Assembly (NCBI GenBank): GCA_018398585.1
Contig: JAGTTD010000025.1
Span: 15,071,578-15,135,577 of the forward strand
Direction: 5' to 3'
Origin: Simmondsia chinensis
Taxonomy: Eukaryota > Streptophyta > Magnoliopsida > Caryophyllales > Simmondsiaceae
Length of the DNA stretch: 64,000 nucleotides
Part shown: piece by piece, positions 36,724 through 49,800 of the stretch
How the letters are laid out: each line of letters starts with the position of its first letter
Numbering within the stretch: the stretch's first letter is position 1
Program-made: the position numbers and the translations under genes
The notes under the pieces: generated by a model
Told to the model about the DNA's origin: nothing
The model's input: the letters and a program-made list of their open reading frames with translations, nothing else
Databases searched by the model: none

Positions 36724-37600
36724 TGTTAGGGTTTTAGATCGTGAGAAAACATTCTTGAAAAATATCTCTAACTTAAGCTTTGATTTGAGATTAACAACCG
36801 ACGATAGAAAAATCAAATCAAACAACAAAACAAAAAATAACACGAGATTTACTTGGTTCAGCCCTAAATGGCCTACATCCACGATCCCCCCCCCCCCCCC
36901 CCCCCCCCCCCCCAAACTAGAGAAGCTTACTTATATTATTACAGACCAAATTGCTTACAAATTGCAAATTATAAATTACAGACCATAAGTGAAACTAGGC
37001 TACAAATACAGACTCTCGCCATTTCAATAAGCTTCTAAGAATGAAAACTTAAAGAAAAGAAGAGAAAATTATACCAAACTCCTGCTAAGTAGTAATCTCT
37101 ATGGCTGCCACCAAGAAGATCTTGATTACCTCCAAGGGCACCATGGATCTAAAGCGTCACAGAAAGAGCTTGGAGAAAACCCTAGAAAGCTCTCAGACTA
37201 AATTTGGGAGGGAAAAAAATGACAAAGGTTGTACAGTGACAAGAAATACAATCCCATTTATAGTGAGGGCTTAATCCGTGTGATTCCTTATTGTGGCCGT
37301 CCAAGAGGGGAAGATCAACGGCAGAGATGATCCCAAAAGAAGCACAAAATGTCCCGTTAGGATGGGGGCTCGTGGCACCATCGAAGCCACTCATTCAAAC
37401 AACACAAAGCTTCCTAAGGAAGCTTTTAACAATAGGAGAAGTACAGCTGTAAAACCGGACAATATAAAATGCGGAAACGGGCAGCACGAGCAGGGAGCAG
37501 GGTGGTCTAGGTTGGGCTAAAACACTGCATTTTGGTCCAGTGTTAGCTTAGGTTTAACACTTTGCTCTATAATTTGGGCATATTTAGTATATATAGGAAC
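36724..37600 (-). repeat. Copia 4 LTR (right end approximate) with C28 tract
   Basis: It starts TGTTAGGG at 36724. It contains the phrase 'gatttacttggttcagccc', common in copia LTRs, and a C28 run at 36886-36913. The outer end could not be fixed; 37600 is an estimate. No coding sequence is seen from 37600 to 38232. Confidence 0.55.
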
Positions 37601-38237
37601 CATATGTCAACACGATTAAATGTTAATGGTAAACCAAATAAAGTTGAAAGAGGTGTAATAATTAACCCTATAACCATTAATCCCTATTAATCCATACCAA
37701 ACAAGCCCCAAAAGTAATATAAAATTACTCTAAACATAAGTATAGTATAAATTGACATACATGTAAACTCTGTTATAATCTCTAGCAATATTGTCTCCCT
37801 AACTTAGCCCCATCAATCAGCTGAAGTGCCCAGAATCGAAGGTATAATATAGCAACTAGTGTTATACCACGTGATGGACCGGAAGGTTTTATACTTTAAA
37901 TAAATTAAATGAATAAGATTATATTTTATGAGTCAAGGTAGAGAAAACTAATAAAGTATCATCACTAGATTTGTATGCTACAATGATTAGGCTATGTTTT
38001 GTTTATTTGTATATTGGTAAATTTTATTGCATAATTTAACAATTGTCATCGAAGTTTTATCTATAAAGTAATGTTATAAGCATGTTATCTCCATAAGCAA
38101 GCACGTTATTTAACTATTATGAGACAAAAATGACATAATTTTAAGTTATTTAGATTATACAAGCCTGTGCTTGCATATTATGCTTGCTTATATTTGTTAG
38201 GAACTTCATAACAACTAATACTCTCTATCATATCATT

Positions 38238-38650
38238 TGTTAGGATCACCCACGAATCGCTGAACCATAAACCGAAATAGCAAACATAATAAAGGGATTG
38301 GGGGATAATTTAAGACACCAAAATTTACGTAGTTCAGTCGAAACCTACATTCACGGAGGGAGAGCAACATAATTTCACTATTCGGGAACAAAGTTATTAC
38401 AATAACATATCATACTCATACTCTACCTCACACAGTTTGCTCTACATTTTCAACCTCTTCTTAAACCATGTACAAGAGCTCCTACTTATAGACAACTACA
38501 TTCATAACTCCCAGCAGTCCAAGAGCTCCTATTTATAGAACTTTACATTCATAACTCCTAACAGTCCAAGAGTCACCATAATTGAGCACTAATACATCTA
38601 GCCATAAATTATCAGTTTTAGGATACTATCAGTCTCTATCCTTAATAATA
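38238..38650 (-). mobile_element. Solo copia LTR
   Basis: It begins TGTTAGGATCACCC and carries 'atttacgtagttcagtcg', the copia LTR phrase. It is flanked by TCATT on both sides (38233-38237 and 38651-38655). The end has decayed from TAACA to TAATA. No internal region is left, so it is a product of LTR-LTR recombination. From 38656 to 39227 there is AT-rich sequence without features. Confidence 0.75.
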
Positions 38651-39241
38651 TCATTTCAATTGGAAAGTATAGGGAGAGGTATGGATTTAAGCATTAGAGA
38701 AAACCTAATGTGCATGAGTCCTGTCAAATAATTTCCTGAAAGGTTAATTCTCTTTCTCCGTCAATATCGCGGTTTAAAAGGCTTTATGACAACAATCCTA
38801 AATAAATATTTTAAGGTACACCTTGATGATTTTCTCTTCTTTCTCTCTGACTATGTCTCTTTCCTAGATATTAAGTGGATATTATAAGATATGGAAAGGA
38901 AAGATATGACAGATAGAGATTATATATCGATAGTCAAGAAAATGAAGTTAATGGGGAATACAACAGCGGTTACAATTATTATTATTATTTTTTTTTCCCA
39001 GTGTGCATTTGGGATTTTTGAAGTAAATTGAATGGGTGGAACTGCTTTAAAAATCCTAATTTAATTGTATAGATTTTTCTTACGTTAATTTTACAGGTTT
39101 TTTATATAAAAATATTTTTGACATTCTTTTGGCTTTAAGAAAACTAACTTAAATTATTTATTAAATATAAATTAAAGGGATGGAATTACTTTGAAAATTA
39201 AGCATTATGCGATTTTATTAAAATTTGTTCTTTAGTGAATT

Positions 39242-39462
39242 ATGCTTTTGCTTTTATGCTTTAGGCTTATATGCTTATTTGCTTTATTTGCTCTCTTGCT
39301 GTTAGGCTTCATCATTGTTGACAAGTTCTTCAGATTGGGGGTCCTCGGAAACAGCCTCCCTCCTGGGCAGCTGCCGAAAGGGGAAAGGCTCCGTACATGT
39401 ACCCCCAAGACCCTATGTATGCGGGAGCCCTTTGAGGCAGTGGGTGGTTGTTGTTGTTGTTA
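39242..39462 (+). mobile_element. SINE copy 4, complete tail, perfect target duplication
   Basis: A 14-bp duplication TTCTTTAGTGAATT lies at 39228-39241 and 39463-39476. The body starts 'cagattgggggtcctcgg' near 39332 and ends 'gggagccctttgaggcagtg' followed by (GTT)n. The first 90 bp of the insert are T-rich and do not resemble 5S rRNA, so this copy has a different head. Confidence 0.85.
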
Positions 39463-39549
39463 TTCTTTAGTGAATTGTTAGAGATTTTTAATTTCTTATA
39501 AAAATGATTAAAATTTATTGATAAAATATTTAAAGTATATATTGGAATG

Positions 39550-39690
39550 TACCCCCAGTGATAAATGCTGATAAATGCTCAAATCTCAAGGTATTTAAAT
39601 GATAATTTATCTTAATAATTTATCATTGAAGTATTTTAACGATTCATTATATACGAGTCAATAAAGTATCTCAAGGTTTCAAATATTTAC
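39550..39690. repeat. Partial MITE family B
   Basis: 'atctcaaggtatttaaatga' and 'aaagtatctcaaggtttc' match the arms of the family at 57425-57925. At 39900-40070 there is also a 'gacccaacccaaccc' repeat of unknown class. From 40070 to 40830, downstream of CSU1, nothing is seen. Confidence 0.4.
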
Positions 39691-40834
39691 GACATCAACA
39701 TGGTCCATACTTATGGTAATATATTATGAAAAAGTCTAATGGATTATGAAAAAGAATTAACTGAACTATGCCAATAAATATGAACTATGCCATCATATAC
39801 ACGACACATTTGTTGCTCTTGATTCTTCTGTATTTCTTATACTTTCTCACAATGTTTTTGTCCGTTATTGATAAATTTTATTTAATCTCTAATCAACTTG
39901 CTCATAAGCGATTGGGCTAAGATTCGGGACAAAGCCCTTATTTTCGACTGTGACCCAACCCAACCCACTACAGTGAACTTGTTGACCCGTAACAATAGCA
40001 GGTTGAGTCAAGTTGAAGCATAGCCAGGTCGAACTCTCAACCCAACCTGTTGGCACCCCTACCAACAAGAGTGGAAGACTACACCCCTACAAAAAAATTG
40101 TTAAAAGCCGCAACAAGACCAATTAAAGATTCAACAGGAAACGAGATAGTTGATGAAATTTAAAGCTACAATTGTGACTCCACGGCACGCACCACTCTTA
40201 CGACACTTTGATTCTTATATTCTATCCCAAAATACCTGTATTAGATGAAGCCAACCTGTGCAGACATTCCCGTGTCAGACTGGTAAGGATCAGATGCATT
40301 CGTTTTTCGCATTTTACCATATTGAGTTTGTTTCAACAAATGCAAAATGTAACATGACATAAAAAGACCACGCATTTGCTTTTAACTTATTATTGCAAAA
40401 TACACATTGCATTTGTTTTTAACGAATACACATGATCCTTGCCCGTCTTACACTCCCAAAAACGACCCTTGAGTAACATCAGTCTACAACATAATTTCAG
40501 GCTCAAACCACACTTACTCAACTCTCTATTCCACCCAAAAACACCTTTACCATTAGATACAAATACTTGAATACTGACATGACACTTAAAACACTTCAAA
40601 TGACACCATAAAGGCTATAGAAAAAGAGTAATGTTATCATCAGGACAAAAAATGTTACCATCGGAGCAATGATACGACTTATAGTGAACAATAGCGACAA
40701 ATTTCCATAAAGTTGCTCAGACATTAACATTTTTGCCTCGGCAATAGTATTAACCTAGAAAAATCCTAGCAAACAACAAAGTGTGCTCGGCAGACACATA
40801 CCCATGTCAAACTCTCATACCAAGCCTATGCATT

Positions 40835-43800
40835 TCAAACCTTCATAGCAGGTCTAACAAGGCCCAAACCAGAGCCACTACCCAAATGCTTGAAATCCTT
40901 GGCCTCCAAAGGATCCCCATGCCCTGCAAACCCAGTGCCTCCCTTCTCCAGCTCAACCATATTCTTCTCCTTGCAAGGCTTCTCACATACCAAACATGCC
41001 TTATCAACCACCACAAATTTCTCTGCACATTTCTTGCAGAAAACATGTCCACATGAACTCAGAGCAACGAGCAACATCGCATTCGTCAACGTTGCCTTGC
41101 AGCTAGGGCATATGTACTTCTTATCAATACCTTTTGATTTCTTCGGTTCGTCGTTGCTGTTTTCTTCAGTGAAGTGTATGGGGAAAAGGGTCTTTAATTT
41201 GAGCTTTTCTTTCCCTTCTGGGCAGGTTGTGAAGGTACTGGGTGCGTTTACTTTGATTCGAGCTTCGGGTGTGGCAGAAGGGAGCCAAAATGCTTTCATG
41301 GTTTTCAGAGCTTCTTCTTCGTAAGAAGTGACCTTCACGCTGTTGGCCCCATGGAAGCCGTTCTTGTCATGGGTGTGGTTCTTGTCACTGTAATAAGGGA
41401 CAGCCCCATGGTTTTGCTGGTCGAATTCGTCGAGTTCCCGTGCTTTTTGAAGCATCAGTCTCTCTTCTTCCTCTTCTTTCTCTTGTTTCTGCTGAGCACC
41501 ATGAGCAGCTAACTTCCTGCGTAAATAAGCAAGCACGAGTTTCAGGCATCAACATGTTTCTATGGTCAGGAATGCAAAGGCGATCATTCTGTCGAATGTA
41601 TCATATATATAGAAAAATGGGAATTGCATTAACTAAATCATGGAAATATTGTCCCAATGGTTTAGGTCGCAATTGGCCAACCCTAGGATACGGGTTCGAA
41701 TCCGGCATCCCCCTCCTGCAAGCTTTATCAATGTAAAAAAAAATTCATTGAACTATAACATTTTAAAACAAAGTTTCTCCAAAGTTCGATACATGTTTTA
41801 AAATAACTCAAGTACGACAGAAGCATCAATAAAATTTACAGGGTTGGAACTAGATCTAAGTGTTAGGAGGGAAAATACAACAAATGCCAAAAAAATGTTA
41901 TGCATTAGGCCCCAAAGATGCAAATACATGATTACTACAACAAGCCTTTATTTTATTTATTTTTTAACCCAGTGCCTCAAGGGCTCCCGCCTACGCAGGG
42001 TTTGTGTCACGTTCCTAAGATCGTGACCTAACTTCGTTGATCAAGGGAGAACTAGGAAATAGAGGTTTAAGAACTTGAAGAATTTAAGATGAGAAATAGA
42101 AGAAATTAGATGAGAAAAGAGAAATAGAGTTGAGACGGGTTAAGAGTATTTCATTGATAATTAATTGGATGATCAATTACAAGTATACAACAACAACAAC
42201 AACAACAATCCCAGTGCCTTGCGGCTCCCGCAGAAAGCAGGGTCTGGGGGGGGTGATGTACGCAGCCTTACCCCTTCCGGCTGGAAAGGAGACTGTTTCC
42301 GGGGACCCCCAACCTGAAATAGTTGAGTGCCTGCAGATAACCACCAATCAATTACCAATGCATTTTGAGGAAAAAGTAGAAGTAGAAGAAGAAGAAGAAG
42401 AAGAAGAAGAAGAAGAAGCAGCATGATCAGAGACTAAACTAGCCTATAAGTGCTACACCTGAGGTTATGCTTGCCTAAGGATCTTAGACTACCAGCCAAT
42501 CCCTTCACTACTCTACTCTGCCACCTCCGCTACCCTTATACTAGCCCTCCAACGTGCCCTATCTAAGGCCATCTCCTCTCTTAGGTTTAGGTGGGTTAGG
42601 TCTTGACGAATCGTCTCCAGCCAACTCTTCTTTGGTCTGCCCCTCCCTCTTCTGCTTATCGCCGTGTGAAGCTGTTCACACCTCCTGACTGGGGCTGTAG
42701 TCGGTCTTCTGCTAACATGTCCAAACCATCTTAGTCGGTGCTCCCTCAATTTATCCTCGATCGAGGCTACACCCAGCTTACCTCATATCACATCATTCCT
42801 AATCCTATCCTTCCTTGTGTGGCCACACATCTAGCGCAGCATCCTCATCTCTGCCACCTTCATCCTCTGTGTTTGATTTTGTTTCATTGGTCGACACTTT
42901 GCCCCATATAGCATAGCAGGTTTTACTACTGTCCTATAGTATTTTCCCTTTAACTTTAGCGGGAACTTTCTATCACACAGCACCCCGGATGCCATCCTCC
43001 ACTTCTGCCAGCCTACTTTAATCCTGTTGCTGACATCCTCATCCACTTCACCATTCTGGTGTATCATGGATCCCAGATATTTGAAGCTCTCCTTGCTCGG
43101 TACGGTTTCTGATTCAATCTTAACCTCCTCGGTGCTAGTCGAGGTGGAATGGTCGAATTTGAATTCCACATACTCGGTCTTAGATCTGCTAATCCTTAGA
43201 CCCCTCGATTCTAATGCACCTCTCCATCGCTCCAGCTTCTCGTTTATGTCCGCTCGGGATTCCCCTACCAGCACTATGTCGTCTGCAAAAAGCATACACC
43301 AAGGTACCTCCCCTTGGATATGTCTAGTGAGCTCATCCATCACTAGAATGAACACGAAGGGACTCAAGGCAGAGCCCTGGTGTACCCCTACTGTAATAGG
43401 GAAAGTGTCTGTCTCCCCTTCCCCTATGCGCACATTAGTATGCGCCTCTTCATACATGTCCCTAATGACCCGAATATAAGGCATCGGAATGCCTCTCCTT
43501 CCCAACACTCTCCACATTACCTCTCTTGGCACTCTATCATATGCCTTCTCCAAATCGATGAAGACCATGTGGAGATCCTTTTGTCTCTCCCTATATTGCT
43601 CTATCGTCTGTCGTAAGAGATGAATGGCTTCTATTGTTGATCTCCCATGTATGAACCCAAACTGGTTTTCGGTCCTCTTTTCTATGACTCTCTCCCACAA
43701 CTTAAGGGTGTGACTCAACAATTTGATCCCCCGGTAATTGGCGCAGCTTTGGATATCGCCCTTGCTCTTGTAGATTGGGACCAGTGTGCTCTTCCGCCAT

Positions 43801-46800
43801 TCTTCCGGCATCTTGTTCCCCATCAAGATTTGGTTAAAGAGTTTTGCTAGCCAGCTAATGCCCCTCTATCCAAGGCATTTCCATGCCTCATGGGTATCCC
43901 ATCTGGACCAACTGCTCTTCCCCTACCCATATGTTTTAGGGCTTCCTTGATCTCCTCTGGAGTAATTCGCTCACAAAAGCATTCGTTCTGATCCTCCCCC
44001 GTAGTCTAGAGCTCCCCTAAATCTATCTCTGCGCTTCCCTGGTTGTTGAACAGATCATGGAAGTAGGCTTTCCACCTAGCTCTAATTTGATGCCCTTCCA
44101 CTAGCACCTGCCCATCCTCTCCTTTAATGCATTTTACTTGCCCCAAGTCCCTCGTCTTCCTCTCTCTTGCTCTGGCTATCTTGTATATATCCTTGGCTCC
44201 CTATCCAACCTCTTGTAAAACTCCTCATATGCTCTTGATTTTCCCTCACTAACCGCTTTCTTCGCTTCTTTCTTGGCTTGCTGATATTGTCGTCTCTTTT
44301 CCTCTTCTCTACTACGCTCCCACTCCTTAAACCGGTCTCGTTTTGCTTTAATCTTCTGTTGGACTTCCTCACCCCACCACCATGACTCTCTGTGGGTAAT
44401 TGTCCCACCTTTTTACTCTCCCAAAACTTCGCGTGCCAAACTCTTAATTTTCTGGGCCAATTCATTCCACATTCGGTTAATATCTCCCTCCCCGTCCCAA
44501 TCGAGCTCTAAATCCGCTCTTTCCTTATAGGCTCTATATTTTTCTCCCTTCAAGTCTCTCCAACGGGTATTGTCTCTGAACGGGTTTCCTCCTTCTTCTG
44601 ACCCACTTCTTGACCTTTACATCAGCGCACACCACCCGATGTTGTTTAGATAGGTCCTCTCCTCGGATGACCTTGCAATCCCTGCATTGTCTTTGTGCCC
44701 TCTTCCTTAGTAGTATGTAATCAATCTGAGTCCTCGCCTCTCCGCTTTGATACGTGATGAGATGCTCGTCACCCTTTTTGAAAAAGGTGTTGGCAATTGT
44801 GAGCTCATAAATGACCGCGAAGTCCAGGAGGGATTTCGCCTCTGCATTCCTAGTTCCAAATCCAAATCCTCCATGTTGTGTCGCGTATCCATCCTCTTTC
44901 TTGCCAACATGCCCATTGAAGTCCCCACCAATCATCACTTGTTCATCTTGTGGTATGATTTGCATGGTTCTGTCTAAGTCCTTCCAAAATGCGGCCTTAG
45001 CTCCCCTATTTATAACTACTTACATCAATTCAAAAATAAAGGCGGGAAATAACCGTCACAAGAAAAGGCGGGAAAGGGGGGGGAGGAGCGTGTTAGTTAC
45101 AACCGTGTCTAGAGAGTTCTAGATTATTCTATTATAATTCTTATTTCTCACGTGGCCTAATTAATTGAATTAATACCCAATTTATCCTTATTATTATCGG
45201 GTGTTAATCCAATTAAGTATGGGCCAATACAAGTATGCTAATGGGCCATGACAATGTCTTGACATGGGCTGACGCGAACCCGGACTGGACTCTGGCAGTG
45301 TCATGACAAGCCTCTGGCAGCGAACTGGGCCGGCCTTTGACAACCCTCTGGACCGGACCTTGACAACCCTCTGGCGCGAACTAGTGCGGACCCGTGACAG
45401 TGCCGCCCCCTTAAAACGATCCTTGTCCTCAAGGATTGAATTGAGGGAACTGCTTGCGTATAAAGGCCCAATCCTCCCAAGTTTCTTCACCCAAGTTCTT
45501 CCACTTGATCAACACTTGTGCAACCTTCTTGTCTCTTGTCACGGTACGGTGCTGGAGCACTTCTTGAGGCATGACTTCAAGATCTCCTTCTGGGTCACAA
45601 TGTGGGAGCTCATTACTGATTTGCACCCGTTGCCCAATCTTCTTCTTGAGCCTGGATACATGAAAGACCGGGTGAATCTGGGCTCCTTCAGGTAGACCCA
45701 ACTTATAAGCAACCGACCCAATCCTGGCTAGGACTGGATATGGACCGTAGTAGCGAGCTGCCAGTTTCAAATTCCTCCTTAGGGCTAATGAAGTCTGACG
45801 GTAGGGCTGAAGCTTGAGGTAGACCAAGTCTCCCACCTCAAATGAGAGTTCAGACCTCTTTAAATCTGCCATTTGCTTATAACGGTGCTGAGCTGCCTTT
45901 AAATTCTCCTTGAGAATGTTGGTCATGTTGCCCCGTTCCGTGACAAAGTCCTCTACATCAGGGAGGCAGAGTGGCAAGGTACGTCCCATGCTAGGAGGCG
46001 TGGTTCATATCCATACAAGGCCTTGAACAATGAAGTCTTCAATGATGAGTGATAATTGGTATTGTACCAAAATTCTGCTAGAGGCATCCATTGGGCCCAT
46101 AATTTGGGCTTGAGGAGGACCATAGCACGTAAGTAATTTTCAAGGCACTAGTTAACTCTCTCCGTTTGCCCATCTGATTGTGGGTGATAAGAGCTGCTCA
46201 TATGAAGATCCACTCCAGCAAGGCGCATAAGTTCCTTCCATAACAAACTCAAGAAGGATGAGTCCCTATCTAAGACTATGTCCTTGGGCAGTCCATGTAA
46301 ACGGTAAATGTGGTCCAAGAAGAGCCAGGCCACTCTTGCAGCTGTATAAGGATGGACTAAGGTCAGAAAATGGGCATACTTGGTGAATCGATCAACCACA
46401 ACCAGGATCACGTCCCTCCCTTGAGACCTAGGAAGGCCCTCAATGAAATCCAGGCTTATGCTGGCCCAGGCCTGGTCTGGAACTGGCAGAGGCTGAAGTA
46501 GGCCTGGGTAGGGCACATGTTCCCCCTTAGTGCGTTAGCAAACGTCACAGCTGTGCACCCATTCGTGGACACTGTCTTTGAGCTTGGGCCAGTAGAACAT
46601 GCCCTTAATCCTCATCAATGTGCCTGTCACCCCTGAATGTCCTCCCACTGGAGAATCATGGAGGGCGTGCAAGACCTTGTCTCTCACGGCTGCGCCTTCA
46701 CCCACATAGATGCGTCCCTTATAATGAATGATTCCTTGCTCAAGAGAAAACGGAGGTTACCCTTTAGGATCAAGGACTAGCTGTGCAAGGAGTTGGGAGG

Positions 46801-49800
46801 CCTGGGCATCCCCTTCATAGCTGTCGCTAACCTCACGCACCCAAAGTGGGGTGACAATGGTCAGCTGGGCTAACGTTCCCTGGTCCGGACCTTCACTGCG
46901 CCTTGACAAGGCATCTGCGGCACGGTTTTCGGCACCCTTGCGGTACTAAATGCCGTAGCTAAGGCCCATGAGCTTGGAGACCCCTTTTTGCTGGAGCCTA
47001 GTGCTGATGCGTTGGTCCAAGAGATGGCGTAGGCTGGAGTGATCCGTCTTGATGACAAAATGGTTGTCCAGGAGGTAATGCCTCAATTTTGGACGCTATA
47101 ATCACAGCCATGAGCTCCTTCTCATACACGGATAGGCCCAAGTGGCGTGGGCTAAGGGCCTAGTTAAGATAAGCAAAGGGCGTACCTTTTTGAGTCAAGA
47201 CAGCTCCAATTCCCACGTCACAAGCGTCCGTCTCTAAGACAAACGGTTCGCTGAAGTCAGGCAGGGCTAGCACGGGTGCTGTCATCATGGCGGACTTCAA
47301 TGTCTCAAAGGCATTTTGGGCGGCATTGCTCCATAGGAAGGCCCCTTTCTTGAGGAGGCTTGTCAGGGGCTTGCTCAACGTTCCATAACCCTTGATGAAC
47401 TTACGGTAGTATCCAATGAGTCCAAGGAACCCACGGAGGCTTTTGACACTGGTAGGCACGGGCCAATCTCTCATGGCCTCAATCTTGGCTGCGTCAGTGG
47501 CTACGCCCTCTTGCGAAATAATATGTCCCAAGTACTCAACATGGTCCTGTTCGAACGTGCATTTGCTGCGTTTGGCGTACAGCTTATGGGCACGGAGTAT
47601 GTCCAGGACCAACGCCAAGTGTTGCAAGTGTGCGCCCATTCCAGGGCTATGTATCAAGATGTCATCAAAGAACACCAAGACGAACTTCCTTAAGAATGGG
47701 GAAAAAACCTCATTCATTAAGGCTTGGAATGTGGCTGGGGCGTTGGTGAGTCCAAAGGGCATGACACGGAATTCATAATGCCCTTGGTGTGTCCGGAAGG
47801 CGGTCTTGTGGCGATCCTCATCCTTGACTCGAATCTGATGATAACTGGCCCGGAGATCTATTTTTGAGAAAACCGCTGCGCCTTGGAGCTCATCCAAGAG
47901 GTCATCAATGACCGGAATGGGAAACTTGTCCTTGACCGTGATCTGGTTGAGTTGGCGATAATCAACACAAAAGCGGTAGGTGCCGTCCTTCTTTTTGACT
48001 AGGAGGACTGGTGAAGCAAACGGGCTTCTGCTAGGCTGAATGATAGAGGTTGTGAGCATCTCCTTCACTTGCTTCTCTATCTCGTCTTTTTGATGATGAG
48101 GATACCGGTAAGGCCTGATGTTAACCGGTTTGGCCCCTGGCAATGTGGGAATGCCATGATCATGAGTACGAGGCCGAGGCAGCCCCTTTGGAATGTCAAA
48201 CACGTCCTCATACCGGCTCAATAGACGCGCTAAGTCTGGATGCAACTCAACTTCAGTTATTTCCACTCCCGTGGCCATAAAAAGATGGCCTAGAACACAG
48301 CTGGCCTGTTTCTTCAAGAACCGGGTAATGCCACGCTCGGATATGGAATGTAGAGTTGCTTGCTCAACCATGCCTTGCAACTGGATCGCCTTTCCCTCCT
48401 TAAAGCAAGAGAAACGAAGGTTTGTGAAGTCAATGGTTACCGGACCATAACGTTGTAACCAATCAACCCCCAAAACCATGTCGCTACCATGTAGCTCAAG
48501 CACACGTAGATCATCAGTGAAACTGGTGCCCTGGACCTTCCACTTGACGCCCGTGCATTTCTGATAGCTCATGAGACTCTCACCGTTAGCCACGGTGACG
48601 GTCATGACAAGAGTTGGCACGGTCTCCAGCTTAAGTTCACGGACCACGGCAGCGCTCAAGAAACTGTTGGCACTCCCACTGTCAATAAGGACGATCACAG
48701 CTCGTTTCTTGATAGATCCCCTTAGGCGCATTGTATTATGAGTAATGCGTCCTGAGAGAGCGTTAAGGGAGATCTCCATCACCCCTGTTTCCTCCTCTTG
48801 GGCCGCCTCCTCCTCTTGCACTTCCTCTTCCTGTTCTTCCTCCACTTCTTCTTGCCCTTCCATGCTTTGGAGCTGCTTGGGCTTACAAACGTGCCCAGGG
48901 AAATAACGCTCCTTGCATTTGTAACACTGGCCGGGCTCACGCCTTGGGGCGCTGGAGCCAGAGGAAGCTGCTGATCCAGACCGTGCTCCACTAGACCTTG
49001 ACACGGACCCGTATGAGGACGCTGGGCCCTGCAAGGACACAGATGGCCCCGTACGCACACTGGACACTATCTTGACACTGGAAGCAGGTCTAGCGACACC
49101 CGATCCAGTCCCTCTAGTGCCACGGATCTCAGCGATAGCTGTGTCTGAAGCTTGGCTTGCTCAAACGCCAAACTTAAGTCATTTGGCCGTGCTGCTTTGA
49201 CTGAGGCTCTGAGTACGGGCTTAAGACCGCTGATAAAGCTGGAAATGAAGTAATCCTCTGTTAAGGTTGGATGATAAATCAACATCCAACTCTTAAGCTC
49301 TTCAAAGCGTATGATGTAGTCCTCCACGATGCCGTTTTGGACAATCTTGCTGAACTCTTCCACAATGTCATGAATAGACCGATCACCGAACCTTTTGCAA
49401 AGCTCATCAATGAAGAATTGCCAAGTGATCACCGGATTTTTAAGCTCTAAGGCTCGATACCAAGCCTCTGCATGCTCTGGCAGATGATTCGACGCAAACT
49501 CCACCCACTCTTCCGTTGGCACTTGATACCAGCGAAAGTACTTAAGCAATCTCCTGATCCAACCTCTAGGATTAGATCCATCAAAACGAGGAGGATCAAG
49601 TTTGGCGGTATGATGAGAACTCCAAGTGCGATTACTGCTGTTGAAGCCACTGTTTTCACCTTCTTCACCCATCCGTGAGGGCACTCACTCATTCCTGAGC
49701 TCCGATGGAGGTGGTGGTGGAGGGATTAAGCCATTTCCTCCTAGGTGAACGTAATTTCCAGATCCTCCAACAGTAGTGTGGACGGTGGCTGCCGAAATTG

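Larger units (their letters stand above)
42188..44998 (-). mobile_element. RTE-type LINE, 5'-truncated, ending in the SINE-family tail
   Basis: Inserted in the left LTR of Ty3 element 2 (between 'acaagtata' and 'agctcccc', contiguous in the other LTR). Minus-strand order is endonuclease remnant, reverse transcriptase, C-terminal RTE block, (GAA)n at about 42377-42420, then a 3' segment identical in layout to the SINE body (caggttgggggtcc... to cactggg), ending in (GTT)n at 42188. No target duplication is visible. The 5' end is cut within the endonuclease domain. Confidence 0.85.

Noticed and set aside
42173..42426. Leucine-rich or glutamate-rich small proteins over 42173-42426
   Set aside because: These are translations of the (GAA)n and (AAC)n microsatellites at the LINE 3' end.
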